Under the pieces are notes generated by a model, which saw only the letters and a program-made list of their open reading frames with translations, was not told the origin of the DNA and ran no database searches. The position numbers were made by a program, and so were the translations under genes. A stretch of 31,593 nucleotides of DNA from assembly GCA_905214905.1 (NCBI GenBank), contig CAJMNK010000018.1, positions 1 through 31,593 of the forward strand. The letters run 5' to 3'. Within the stretch, counting starts at the first letter, position 1. Each line of letters begins with the position of its first letter. The DNA is from an uncultured bacterium. GTDB lineage: Bacteria; Actinomycetota; Coriobacteriia; Coriobacteriales; Coriobacteriaceae. This document shows, one piece after another, positions 24,482 through 31,593 of the stretch.

Positions 24482-25909
24482 ATGGCAGTAGATAACAGGC
24501 AGATTGCCACCGATGTCCTCGAGCTCGTGGGCGGTGCGGAGAATGTTTCCGTCGCCACCAACTGCATGACGCGCCTGCGTCTGACGCTCAAGGACAACAA
24601 CAAGGCCGACGTGGAGAAGATCAAGAAGGTCAAGGGTGTTCTGGGATGCCAGTTCGCCGGCAGCCAGCTCCAGGTCATCATCGGCCAGAACGTGCCCAAG
24701 GTGCTCGCCGAGTTCGTCGCCATCTCCGGCGTCAAGCAGGGTGAGGCCGTCAACGAGAACCTCGACGCTCCCAAGGAGAAGTTCGAGCTCAAGAACCTGC
24801 CGAACATCATCCTTGACTATCTGTCGGGCTCCATGACCCAGCTCATCCCGCTGCTCATGGCCGGCGGTCTGTTCCGTACCATCGCGGCCGTCCTCGGCCC
24901 CACCATGCTCGGTGTGCTCTCGGCCGACGACCCGACCTATACGTTCCTCTACACCACGCTGTACGAGGCCACGTTCACCTTTATCCCCATCTACCTGGGT
25001 TATGCCGCGGCTAAGAAGCTCGGCGCCAGCCCCGTGCTCGGCATGCTGCTCGGTGGCGCCCTCATGGCTCCTTCCGTGGTGAGCGTCGCCACCCAGGATG
25101 GCGGCGGAATCATCTCCGTCTACGGCATCCAGATCGCCGCTGCCAACTATCAGCAGTCCGTCCTGCCGATCATCCTTTCGGTGCCCGTCCTCTACTTCAT
25201 CGAGAAGTTCTTTAAGAAGGTCATGCCCGACGTGCTCTCCACGGTCTTCACGCCGTTCTGCACCATGATCGTCACCATCCCCATCGCCTTCATCGTCCTC
25301 GCCCCGATCGGCAACGAGATCGGTACGCTGATCGCTAACGCCCTCTTCGGCCTTGCTGACCTTGGCGGCATCGGTATCCTGATCGTCATGGCCGTCCTCG
25401 GTGCCTTCTGGCAGCTCTTCGTGGTCTGCGGCATGCACATGCCCGTCATCCTGCTCGCTCAGGTTCAGATCATCGCCGCCGGCTACGATCCCTTCGTCTT
25501 CGTTTCCACCAACTGCGCTATGGCCGCTGTCTGGGGCTGCGCCTTCGGTGCCTTCCTCAAGATGAAGAACCCCGACGAGAAGTCCCTTGCCATCGGTTAC
25601 GTCATCTCCGCCATCGCCGGCGGCGTTACCGAGCCTGCGCTCTTCGGTATCCTCATGCGCTTCCGCCGCACCATGCTCGGCATGTTCATCGGCGGTGCCA
25701 TCGGCGCTGTGTTCTCCGGCCTCATGGGTGTTACCTACTACCTCGCAGGCGGTGCGTCCAACTTCCTGGTCTTCACCAACTACCTGCAGGGTGGCCAGAT
25801 GAACACCGTCTGGGCTATCGTTGGTATGGCAATCTCCTTTGTCATCGCCGCTGCCGTCGTCTTTGCCTGCGGCTTCTCCAAGGAGGAACTCGCCGAGATG
25901 GAGGCCTAA
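24482..25909 (+). CDS. PTS permease, EIIBC, beta-glucoside/sucrose/trehalose class
   Basis: This 475-residue membrane permease has an EIIB domain (about 1-90) with phospho-cysteine Cys28 in ATNCMTRLRL. After a linker comes an EIIC domain with about ten membrane segments and the GGVTEPALFG signature. There is no EIIA domain. GGGGAGGGG lies 5-13 bases upstream of the ATG at 24482, so the in-frame ATG at 24467 is rejected. GC and codon use match the genes around it, unlike the EIIBC at 6742. The apiosidase-like gene follows 208 bases downstream after a terminator. The substrate is unknown; a glycoside that releases apiose is a testable idea. Confidence 0.93.
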   Translation: MAVDNRQIATDVLELVGGAENVSVATNCMTRLRLTLKDNNKADVEKIKKVKGVLGCQFAGSQLQVIIGQNVPKVLAEFVAISGVKQGEAVNENLDAPKEKFELKNLPNIILDYLSGSMTQLIPLLMAGGLFRTIAAVLGPTMLGVLSADDPTYTFLYTTLYEATFTFIPIYLGYAAAKKLGASPVLGMLLGGALMAPSVVSVATQDGGGIISVYGIQIAAANYQQSVLPIILSVPVLYFIEKFFKKVMPDVLSTVFTPFCTMIVTIPIAFIVLAPIGNEIGTLIANALFGLADLGGIGILIVMAVLGAFWQLFVVCGMHMPVILLAQVQIIAAGYDPFVFVSTNCAMAAVWGCAFGAFLKMKNPDEKSLAIGYVISAIAGGVTEPALFGILMRFRRTMLGMFIGGAIGAVFSGLMGVTYYLAGGASNFLVFTNYLQGGQMNTVWAIVGMAISFVIAAAVVFACGFSKEELAEMEA

Positions 25910-25949
25910 GGCCAAACCGTTCGGTCACATATGACCTCACCTACACGAC

Positions 25950-25988
25950 AGGGCCCCGTCAGGCGTAAGCCCGGCGGGGCCCTTCTTG
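25950..25988 (+). terminator. Terminator of the second PTS gene
   Basis: A 9-bp GC-rich stem (AGGGCCCCG, 25950-25958, with CGGGGCCCT, 25975-25983) is followed by TCTTGC. Confidence 0.75.
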
Positions 25989-26026
25989 CAAGGTAGACTG
26001 ATGGGGCGGACGGGATTCGCCCGCGA

Positions 26027-26093
26027 GGGTTTGCCAAGCGGCAGGGGCTTTCGCACGGGGTTACCGCGAAAGCCCCCGGCGGTTCGCAAATCC
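26027..26093 (+). promoter_or_regulatory. Structured leader of the apiosidase-like gene
   Basis: An 11-bp perfect stem (GGGGCTTTCGC, 26044-26054, with GCGAAAGCCCC, 26066-26076) lies inside a weaker outer pairing (GGGTTTGC near 26028 with GCAAATCC near 26086). No T tract follows. It may be a second terminator, a processing site, or a regulatory RNA fold; I do not recognise a known riboswitch. Confidence 0.4.
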
Positions 26094-26117
26094 TTTATCA
26101 AACGAAAGGACATGCAG

Positions 26118-27431
26118 ATGAGTTTGGGAAAGCTGACCGTCAACGGTCGCCAGGACGGCTTTTTGTGCGAGGGCAAACCGTTCTTCTGGTTTGCCGATAC
26201 GTGCTGGAGCGCATTTACGAGCATTGCCGAGGATGACTGGGACTACTACCTGACCCGCCGTGCCGAGCAGGGCATGAATGTGCTGCAGATCAACACGCTG
26301 CCGCAGTGGGACCGCTGCTGCCCCGACCTGGGCATTTGGCCCTATGCCAGCGAGGACGGCGTGCACTTTGATTGGTCCTGTCCCAACCAGGCATATTGGG
26401 ACCGCGCCGCCGCCATGTGCCGTGCTGCCGTCGAGCACGGCATCCGTCCGGCGCTCGTGCTTATGTGGTGCAACTACGTGCCCGGTACCTGGGGTGCCAA
26501 GATCGCCGAGCATTGCGGTGCCGAGGTTATGCCGCGCGAGGAGGTCCGTGCCCACGTTGCCCGCGTCGTCGAGAACCTGGGTGAGTTCGACCCCGTTTAC
26601 GTGGTGACGGGCGATACCGACTTTACCAGCGACGAGGCGATCGCCTATTACGAGGATGCCCTCGACGAAGTCGTCAATCGCGCGCCCGAGGCGTTGCGCA
26701 CCATGCATATCAACCGCGCCAATCGCACCATCCCGGCACGGTACCTGGACCGCTTGGACTTCTACATGTTCCAGCCCGGCCACAACTACGAGGGCCAGCC
26801 CGAGGCTTGGCACTTGCCGCAGGACTTTATCGCCAACTATCCCAAAAAGCCGATGGTCAACTCTGAGCCTTGTTACGAGCAGATGGGTGCGTCGCGCAAT
26901 GTGTACTGGCGCTTCACCGCGCAGGACTGCCGCGCGAGTGTGTGGTCGTCGATCCTTGCCGGCGCCAGCGCGGGTGTGACCTATGGCGCGCACGGTGTTT
27001 GGAACTGGCAGACTAGCAAGAGCCAGGGCTCGGTGCTGGGCGAGGGCTTCGATATGCCGTTCCGCTGGCAGGAGTGTCTGCAGTTTGCGGGCGTTTGGGA
27101 CTTTGGCGCGATCGAGCATGTGCTTGCCGGCCTGGGTGCTACGGCTGGCGACGACGCACTTGCCGTGGTTCCGGCGCAGGAGCTCCTCGATGACGCGCGC
27201 GAGGCCATTCGTGTGGCGCGCGTTGGCGATCGCGTCGTCACGTACCTGCCGCGCACCACGGCGCTCAAGTTTAAGCTCGACGGCGCGCGTGGCTGGACGG
27301 CGACGGTTCTCGACATGGAAGACAAGCGCGTCGCCAAGCTGCCCGTTCGCGACAACGGTGACGGCACCGTGCGCGTGGCTCAGCATCCCTTTGAGCACGA
27401 CGCCCTGGTGATCCTGACCCCTGGGCGCTAA
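26118..27431 (+). CDS. Apiosidase-like (DUF4038/GH140-type) glycoside hydrolase
   Basis: This 437-residue protein has a TIM-barrel domain of the DUF4038 family, now called apiosidase-like, with a small C-terminal beta domain (about 345-437). The start (GKPFFWFADTCWSAF) and QINTLPQWD are typical of the family. Candidate catalytic acids are Asp166 in VTGDTDF and Glu250 in NSEPCYEQ, which sit where GH140 members have an Asp and a Glu. GH140 enzymes release D-apiose from plant polymers, but family members vary and this specificity is inferred. There is no signal peptide, so it works in the cytosol on imported substrates, which fits the PTS gene just upstream. AAAGGA is 7 bases before 26118, so the ATG at 26112 is not used. 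Confidence 0.82.
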   Translation: MSLGKLTVNGRQDGFLCEGKPFFWFADTCWSAFTSIAEDDWDYYLTRRAEQGMNVLQINTLPQWDRCCPDLGIWPYASEDGVHFDWSCPNQAYWDRAAAMCRAAVEHGIRPALVLMWCNYVPGTWGAKIAEHCGAEVMPREEVRAHVARVVENLGEFDPVYVVTGDTDFTSDEAIAYYEDALDEVVNRAPEALRTMHINRANRTIPARYLDRLDFYMFQPGHNYEGQPEAWHLPQDFIANYPKKPMVNSEPCYEQMGASRNVYWRFTAQDCRASVWSSILAGASAGVTYGAHGVWNWQTSKSQGSVLGEGFDMPFRWQECLQFAGVWDFGAIEHVLAGLGATAGDDALAVVPAQELLDDAREAIRVARVGDRVVTYLPRTTALKFKLDGARGWTATVLDMEDKRVAKLPVRDNGDGTVRVAQHPFEHDALVILTPGR

Positions 27432-27479
27432 CGGCTCTTCTCCAACATTTACAACCCAGTCCCTTTCATAAGGCTGCGA

Positions 27480-27529
27480 CGGAATGGTTCCTGCATGACG
27501 GCTTTAAGCTGTCAAGGGGAGCCATTCCG
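27480..27529. repeat. Hairpin repeat, CGGAATGG family
   Basis: CGGAATGGTTCC (27480-27491) pairs with GGAGCCATTCCG (27518-27529) with one G-T pair. An inner stem, TGACGGCTT with AAGCTGTCA, adds about 9 bp. It sits directly before an ACTCATT element. It could end transcription from either side, as the flanking genes converge. Confidence 0.7.
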
Positions 27530-27532
27530 CCG

Positions 27533-27561
27533 CACTCATTGGGGACGTACTTAAATGAGTG
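27533..27561. repeat. Hairpin repeat, ACTCATT/AATGAGT family, copy 4
   Basis: CACTCATT (27533-27540) and AATGAGTG (27554-27561) form an 8-bp stem around GGGGACGTACTTA, identical in loop to the copies at 11834 and 20670. Confidence 0.87.
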
Positions 27562-27620
27562 GTTTAACTTGAGACGGGACTTTTTGACCGCCTGATGGGT
27601 CGCGCGCCACAATTCGGGCG

Positions 27621-30389
27621 CTACAGTAGCTCGCCGTGGCGGGCAATGTGGCGGCGCTTTGCCAGCTGGGTGAGCGCGATGTAGGCGGCGACGATGCCGA
27701 TGAGCAGCGCGAAAAAGCTCGTGGGCAGCGTCGTAAGGCCGAGCGTATCGGCGATGGGGCTTGCCGGCAGCCAGGTGACGAGCGCCAGGCCCAGCACGGT
27801 GAGAACGCACAGCGCGGGCGCGGCGTGGTCGCGCGGGCTCGGCAGGCGCGGGGAGCGCAGCATGTGGATCACGAGCGTCTGCGACCACATGGACTCGACA
27901 AACCAGCCACTCTGGAAGATTGCGGCGAAGGCCATCATACCCGCGACGTTGCCCGCGGCGGCAAGCTCTGCCCAGCTCGCGCCCACGGTTGCGGGGCACA
28001 CCACAAAGAAGAGCGCGGCGAAGGTCACGATGTCAAACAGCGAGCTCACGGGGCCCAGCTCGAGCATAAAGCCCTTGATGGACGCGGCGTCCCAGGCGCG
28101 CGGGCGGGCAGTCCAGGCGTCATCGACGGTGTCCCACGGCAGCGCGATGCACACGATCTCGTAGACCAGCGACAGCAGCACCAGCTGCAGGGCGCTCATG
28201 GGCAAAAACGGCAAGAACAGGCTCGCGACGGTCACGGACAGCACGTTGCCAAAGTTGGAGCTCACCGTGGTCTTGAGGTACTTGAGCAGGTTGCCGTAGG
28301 TGCGGCGGCCTTCGATGATGCCGCGCTCGAGCACGCCCAGGTCCTTCTGAAGCAAGATGATATCGGCGGATTCCTTGGCGATGTCGACGGCCGAATCGAC
28401 CGAGATGCCGCAATCGCTCGCGCGCATGGCGGCGGCGTCGTTAATGCCGTCGCCCATAAAGCCCACGGTGTGACCGAGCAGCTCGCGCATGACGCGCACC
28501 AGGCGCGCCTTCTGCAGCGGCGAGAGTTTGGCAAAGAGATGAGTTTTCTCAGCGCGCTCGGCAAGCTCGGCGTCGTCGAGCGCATCGATCTCGGAGCCCA
28601 GCAAGACGTTACTCGCGTCGATGCCGATCTGCTCGCAGACGGTGGCGGCCACGCGGTCGTTGTCGCCGGTTAAGACCTTGACCGCCACGCCCTTGGCCTC
28701 GAGGGTGGCGACGGCGCCGGCGGCACTTGCCTTGGGCGGATCGAGGAAGGCCAAAAAGCCCATCAGCACCATGTCGCACTCGTCGGCGATGCCAAACTCA
28801 CCCACGCAGCGCGGATTGGTCTTTTGCGCCACGGCGATCACGCGCAGGCCCTCGGCATTGAGTTCGGCGACTTGCTTGCGAATCTGGGCGAGCTTATTTT
28901 CGCTGAGCGGCTGGGCGACACAGTCAACCTCGACAAAGGAGCAAATCTCGAGCATTTCCTCGGCAGCTCCCTTGGTAACCATCTGGGTTTTGCCCTGGGC
29001 GTCGGCGACGACTACGCTCAGGCGACGGCGTGAGAAATCGAAGGGCACCTCGTCGACCTTGGTATAGCGGTCGCGCAGGCTCTGGCCCAGCGTGGAGTCG
29101 GGCGCGACAGTCGAGGGCGTCACGTCGGCACGGTCGATGACGGCCAGGTCGATAAGGTTTTTGAGGCCGGTCTGGAAGAAGCTGTTCAAAAACGCATGGC
29201 GCAGCACGCGTGCGTCCTCGTTGCCGTCAGTGTTGAGATAGCGCTCGAGCACGATGCGGTCTTCGGTGAGGGTGCCGGTCTTGTCACAGCACAGGACATC
29301 CATGGCACCGAGGTTTTGGATCGCCGGCAGCTCCTTGACGATAACCTGGCGGCGGGCGAGGTCCTTGGCGCCCTGCGACAGGCTCGTGGTCACGATGACG
29401 GGAAGCATCTGCGGCGTGATGCCCACGGCCACGCTCGTGGCGAACAGCAGCGCGTCGATGACGCTGCCCTTGGTGGCGGCGTTGACGGCAAAGACGACCG
29501 GCGCCATAACGAGCATAAGGCGTACGAGCAGCATGGAGACGCTCGAGACGCCGCGGTCAAACGCGCTCTTCTCGCCGCGCCCGTTGAGCATCTTGGCGAT
29601 GCCGCCCAGGTAGGTGTCCGAGCCGGTGGCAACGACAAGTGCTATAGCGGTGCCGTTTTGCACGGAGGTACCGGTAAAGACGATGTTTTTGCAGGCAGAG
29701 AGCGGCAGCGCGGAGCTGCCGGCACCCTCGGCGACGGTGATGGCAGCGGTCTTTTCGACGGCCTCGCTCTCGCCGGTGAGTGCGGACTCGATCACAAACA
29801 GGTCGCGCGCGGTGATGATGCGGGCATCGGCCGGCACCATATCGCCGGCAGAGAGACGGATTACATCGCCGGGGACGAGATCATCAAAGGGGATCTCGAT
29901 ACGCTCGCCGTCGCGCAGGGCACAGCAGGTGTTGGAGACCAGGTCCTTGAGGGCCTCGGCCGCATTGCCGCTGCGAGCCTCCTGGATAAACTTCATGCTG
30001 CCCGATACCAGCAGCATGATGCCGATGACGATGACCGTGGAGGGATCGCGCTGGGGCTCGGGTACGGCGAGCACGTCGATGTAGAGCGAGACCAGCGCGA
30101 GCGCGGCGAGGATGCCGGCGAAGGGATCGATGAACGCGTCGGCGATGCGGCGGGCGAGCGTCTTGGTCGGCGCCTCGATGGTGTTGGGGCCGGCGGCGTC
30201 CAGGCGCTCGGCGGCGTGCTCGGCAGTGAGTCCGTCGGCCGTGGCGTCAAGCAGCACGAGGGCGTCCTCGGCGCTATGGGTGGCGGCGAATATGGTGTTC
30301 TTGGACAGGCCGGTGTGAGCGGCGGGGCGCGCCGTGCGGCGGCGCTTGGAGATGACTTCGAGTACCGTGGCGGTTTTGAGCATCAGCAT
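27621..30389 (-). CDS. mgtA: Mg2+-transporting P-type ATPase (MgtA family)
   Basis: MgtA-type pumps import Mg2+ using ATP. This 922-residue protein has the P3B layout: an N-terminal cytosolic part, actuator domain with LTGESEAV, phosphorylation motif DKTGTLTED (Asp369), nucleotide domain with VTKGAAEE, hinge VGFMGDGINDAAA, and about ten membrane segments with the SSNFGNVLSV motif before TM5-6. A good AAGGAGG site precedes the ATG at 30389. It is monocistronic on the minus strand. The 211-base leader contains a short ORF (30600-30529) and a hairpin repeat (30471-30507) between that ORF and mgtA, so Mg2+- or translation-dependent control through the leader is possible. No M-box riboswitch is recognised. 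Confidence 0.95.
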   Translation of the reverse strand: MLMLKTATVLEVISKRRRTARPAAHTGLSKNTIFAATHSAEDALVLLDATADGLTAEHAAERLDAAGPNTIEAPTKTLARRIADAFIDPFAGILAALALVSLYIDVLAVPEPQRDPSTVIVIGIMLLVSGSMKFIQEARSGNAAEALKDLVSNTCCALRDGERIEIPFDDLVPGDVIRLSAGDMVPADARIITARDLFVIESALTGESEAVEKTAAITVAEGAGSSALPLSACKNIVFTGTSVQNGTAIALVVATGSDTYLGGIAKMLNGRGEKSAFDRGVSSVSMLLVRLMLVMAPVVFAVNAATKGSVIDALLFATSVAVGITPQMLPVIVTTSLSQGAKDLARRQVIVKELPAIQNLGAMDVLCCDKTGTLTEDRIVLERYLNTDGNEDARVLRHAFLNSFFQTGLKNLIDLAVIDRADVTPSTVAPDSTLGQSLRDRYTKVDEVPFDFSRRRLSVVVADAQGKTQMVTKGAAEEMLEICSFVEVDCVAQPLSENKLAQIRKQVAELNAEGLRVIAVAQKTNPRCVGEFGIADECDMVLMGFLAFLDPPKASAAGAVATLEAKGVAVKVLTGDNDRVAATVCEQIGIDASNVLLGSEIDALDDAELAERAEKTHLFAKLSPLQKARLVRVMRELLGHTVGFMGDGINDAAAMRASDCGISVDSAVDIAKESADIILLQKDLGVLERGIIEGRRTYGNLLKYLKTTVSSNFGNVLSVTVASLFLPFLPMSALQLVLLSLVYEIVCIALPWDTVDDAWTARPRAWDAASIKGFMLELGPVSSLFDIVTFAALFFVVCPATVGASWAELAAAGNVAGMMAFAAIFQSGWFVESMWSQTLVIHMLRSPRLPSPRDHAAPALCVLTVLGLALVTWLPASPIADTLGLTTLPTSFFALLIGIVAAYIALTQLAKRRHIARHGELL

Positions 30390-30470
30390 AGGGTCCTCCT
30401 TGTTAAAGGGAGTTAGCGTACGTGTCGTATGTGCTTTAAAAACCTAGATGTCGCTCACGTCATGCTCTCG

Positions 30471-30507
30471 AACCACCACAAAGGCGACAGGCACCTTTGT
30501 GGTGGTT
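30471..30507. repeat. Hairpin repeat, ACCACCACAAAGG family, copy 2
   Basis: AACCACCACAAAGG (30471-30484) and CCTTTGTGGTGGTT (30494-30507) form a 14-bp perfect stem with loop CGACAGGCA. It lies in the mgtA leader, on the transcribed strand between the leader ORF and mgtA. Confidence 0.87.
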
Positions 30508-30528
30508 TTGACGATCGATTCGTGGCGC

Positions 30529-30600
30529 TTATGCGTGTGCGGAATCCTCGCGGCGTGCCGAGGGCGACATGCGGGTTTTTCGACTATGGCTGCCTTCCAT
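30529..30600 (-). CDS. Candidate 23-residue leader peptide upstream of mgtA
   Basis: A 24-codon ORF encodes MEGSHSRKTRMSPSARREDSAHA. Its ATG at 30600 has a near-perfect ribosome site (AAGGAGGTG, 5 bases before), stronger than those of most genes here. It is basic, and Arg codons are frequent. Salmonella mgtA has a leader peptide (MgtL) whose translation controls read-through; this peptide does not share its proline-rich sequence, so any parallel is by position only. It could also be spurious. Confidence 0.45.
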   Translation of the reverse strand: MEGSHSRKTRMSPSARREDSAHA

Positions 30601-30666
30601 GGCACACCTCCTTAAGGCCGGGCGCGGCGCGCTTCGGGTGTCTCGCACCCGTTTTAATCCGCCCGT

Positions 30667-30695
30667 ATTCTTGATGAGGGGGTTTGCCGTGTCAA
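30667..30695 (-). promoter_or_regulatory. Candidate promoter for the leader ORF and mgtA
   Basis: On the minus strand, TTGACA (30695-30690), a 17-base spacer and AAGAAT (30672-30667) form a good sigma-70-like promoter. A small stem CGGGTG/CACCCG follows, then the leader ORF. It faces the pyrE promoter region. Confidence 0.6.
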
Positions 30696-30825
30696 CCTCA
30701 TTGTTCGGAAAACCATTGTCCCTGACAAAGCCTTTACAGAATGACGTGGCCTCAAAGCGCGCCCACATCGACGCCTCGCCTGCGCTAAACTGAAGAGCAC
30801 GTACGCGATTACGAGAGGAGCCCGC

Positions 30826-31506
30826 ATGGAGGCTTACAAGCAAGAGTTCATCAAGTTTATGGTCGAGTCCGACGTTCTTAAGTTCGGCAGCTTTACGCTC
30901 AAGAGCGGCCGTCAGTCCCCGTTCTTTATGAACGCCGGCGCCTATGTGACGGGCTATCAGCTCAAGAAGCTGGGCGAGTATTACGCCCAGGCCATCCACG
31001 ATAACTTTGGCGACGACTTTGACGTGCTGTTTGGACCGGCCTACAAGGGTATTCCGCTGGCCGTCGTGACCGCAATTGCCTACCACGAGTTGTACGGCAA
31101 GGAGGTCAAGTACTGCTGCGATCGCAAGGAGGCCAAGGACCACGGCGCCGACAAGGGCAACCTGCTGGGCTACGAGCCCCAGGACGGCGACCGCGTGGTC
31201 ATGGTCGAGGACGTCACCACCAGCGGTAAGTCCATCGACGAGACCTATCCCAAGGTCAAGGCTGCTGCCGATGTCGAGATCAAGGGCCTGATTGTGTCCC
31301 TCAACCGCATGGAGGTCGGCAAGGGTGGCGTGACCACCGCGCAGAAGGAGATCGAGGCCAAGTACGGTTTCCCCGTCGCGAGCATCGTCTCCATGGCCGA
31401 GGTCGTCGAGACCCTCTACAACCACGAGATCGACGGCAAGGTTGTCATCGACGATGAGCTCAAGGCCGCCATCGACGCCTACTACGAGCAGTACGGAGTT
31501 AAGTAG
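30826..31506 (+). CDS. pyrE: Orotate phosphoribosyltransferase
   Basis: PyrE joins orotate and PRPP to make orotidine 5'-phosphate in pyrimidine synthesis. The 226-residue length is usual. The PRPP-binding motif is VVMVEDVTTSGKSI (about residues 125-138), and the FGSFTLKSGRQSPFF start is conserved; YKGIPLA is the second substrate loop. GAGAGGAG is upstream of the ATG, and TAAACT at about 30785 may be the -10 box. It is not clustered with other pyrimidine genes here and is followed by a hairpin over its stop codon. Confidence 0.97.
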   Translation: MEAYKQEFIKFMVESDVLKFGSFTLKSGRQSPFFMNAGAYVTGYQLKKLGEYYAQAIHDNFGDDFDVLFGPAYKGIPLAVVTAIAYHELYGKEVKYCCDRKEAKDHGADKGNLLGYEPQDGDRVVMVEDVTTSGKSIDETYPKVKAAADVEIKGLIVSLNRMEVGKGGVTTAQKEIEAKYGFPVASIVSMAEVVETLYNHEIDGKVVIDDELKAAIDAYYEQYGVK

Positions 31507-31535
31507 GTTACGGCGTTTTACCAAACGCCGTAACC
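31506..31535 (+). terminator. Hairpin after pyrE
   Basis: A 13-bp perfect stem (GGTTACGGCGTTT, 31506-31518, with AAACGCCGTAACC, 31523-31535) begins on the last base of the pyrE stop codon. There is no T tract, so it may be a terminator of low strength or another palindromic repeat. Confidence 0.65.
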
Positions 31536-31593
31536 GGCCGACGCTGCGCGGGCCGCATTTGGACAATCTGACGTTCAACTTCAAGGGCGCGAC

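Noticed and set aside
30390..30825. M-box Mg2+ riboswitch upstream of mgtA
   Set aside because: I do not see the conserved M-box strings; only a short ORF and hairpins are present.
30529..31584. 351-residue minus-strand ORF across pyrE
   Set aside because: Most of it is antisense to pyrE. Only its last 24 codons, preceded by a strong ribosome site, are kept as a candidate leader ORF.

Overview
The window looks like part of a chromosome of a gut actinobacterium of the Coriobacteriia, most likely Collinsella or a close relative. The grounds are high GC with GCC/GGC-rich codons, several sugar phosphotransferase (PTS) permeases, luxS, and many short intergenic palindromes of a kind I associate with Collinsella. 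This assignment is by gene style and from memory, not by a search. No rRNA, tRNA, CRISPR array, phage gene or transposase is visible.

Layout. (1) 1-5009: a sugar operon of an L-fucose-isomerase-like protein, a transketolase split into two genes, and an FGGY kinase. (2) 5144-5632: luxS. (3) 5690-9198: a visibly AT-richer block with a BglG/LicT-type antiterminator preceded by its own terminator, a PTS EIIBC permease and an alpha/beta hydrolase. (4) 9322-11741: a DUF4867 protein and a GH1 6-phospho-beta-glucosidase, separated by a cluster of hairpin repeats. (5) 12144-16059: a 7TM kinase-like protein with a degenerate catalytic end, a histidine kinase and a LuxR-type response regulator. (6) 20548-16251, minus strand: a DUF4428 protein, a zinc-ribbon membrane protein, an SPFH/zinc-ribbon protein and a lipoprotein. 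(7) 23991-20880, minus strand: a PHB-depolymerase-like esterase and a DUF1593 nucleoside-hydrolase-like protein, with a 28-bp perfect inverted repeat between them. (8) 24482-27431, plus strand: a second PTS EIIBC and a cytosolic apiosidase-like (DUF4038/GH140-type) protein. (9) 30389-27621, minus strand: an MgtA-type Mg2+ ATPase with a candidate leader ORF. (10) 30826-31506: pyrE.

How the genes may work together. Isomerase, FGGY kinase and split transketolase is the enzyme set of the known transketolase route for the branched pentose D-apiose (apiose to apulose to apulose 4-phosphate to xylulose 5-phosphate plus dihydroxyacetone phosphate). The same window has an apiosidase-like hydrolase without a signal peptide next to a PTS permease, plus a 6-phospho-beta-glucosidase and several esterases. 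GTAAAC/GTTTAC operator-like sites occur upstream of both the isomerase operon and the PTS/apiosidase locus. I propose, as inference only, a dispersed system for importing plant glycosides by PTS, removing acyl and apiosyl groups in the cytosol, and feeding apiose to the pentose phosphate pathway.

The second major theme is repeats. At least six families of short hairpin elements sit between genes. Three have different stems but a shared GGGGAC-type loop, and one copy pair forms a perfect head-to-head doublet like a REPIN.
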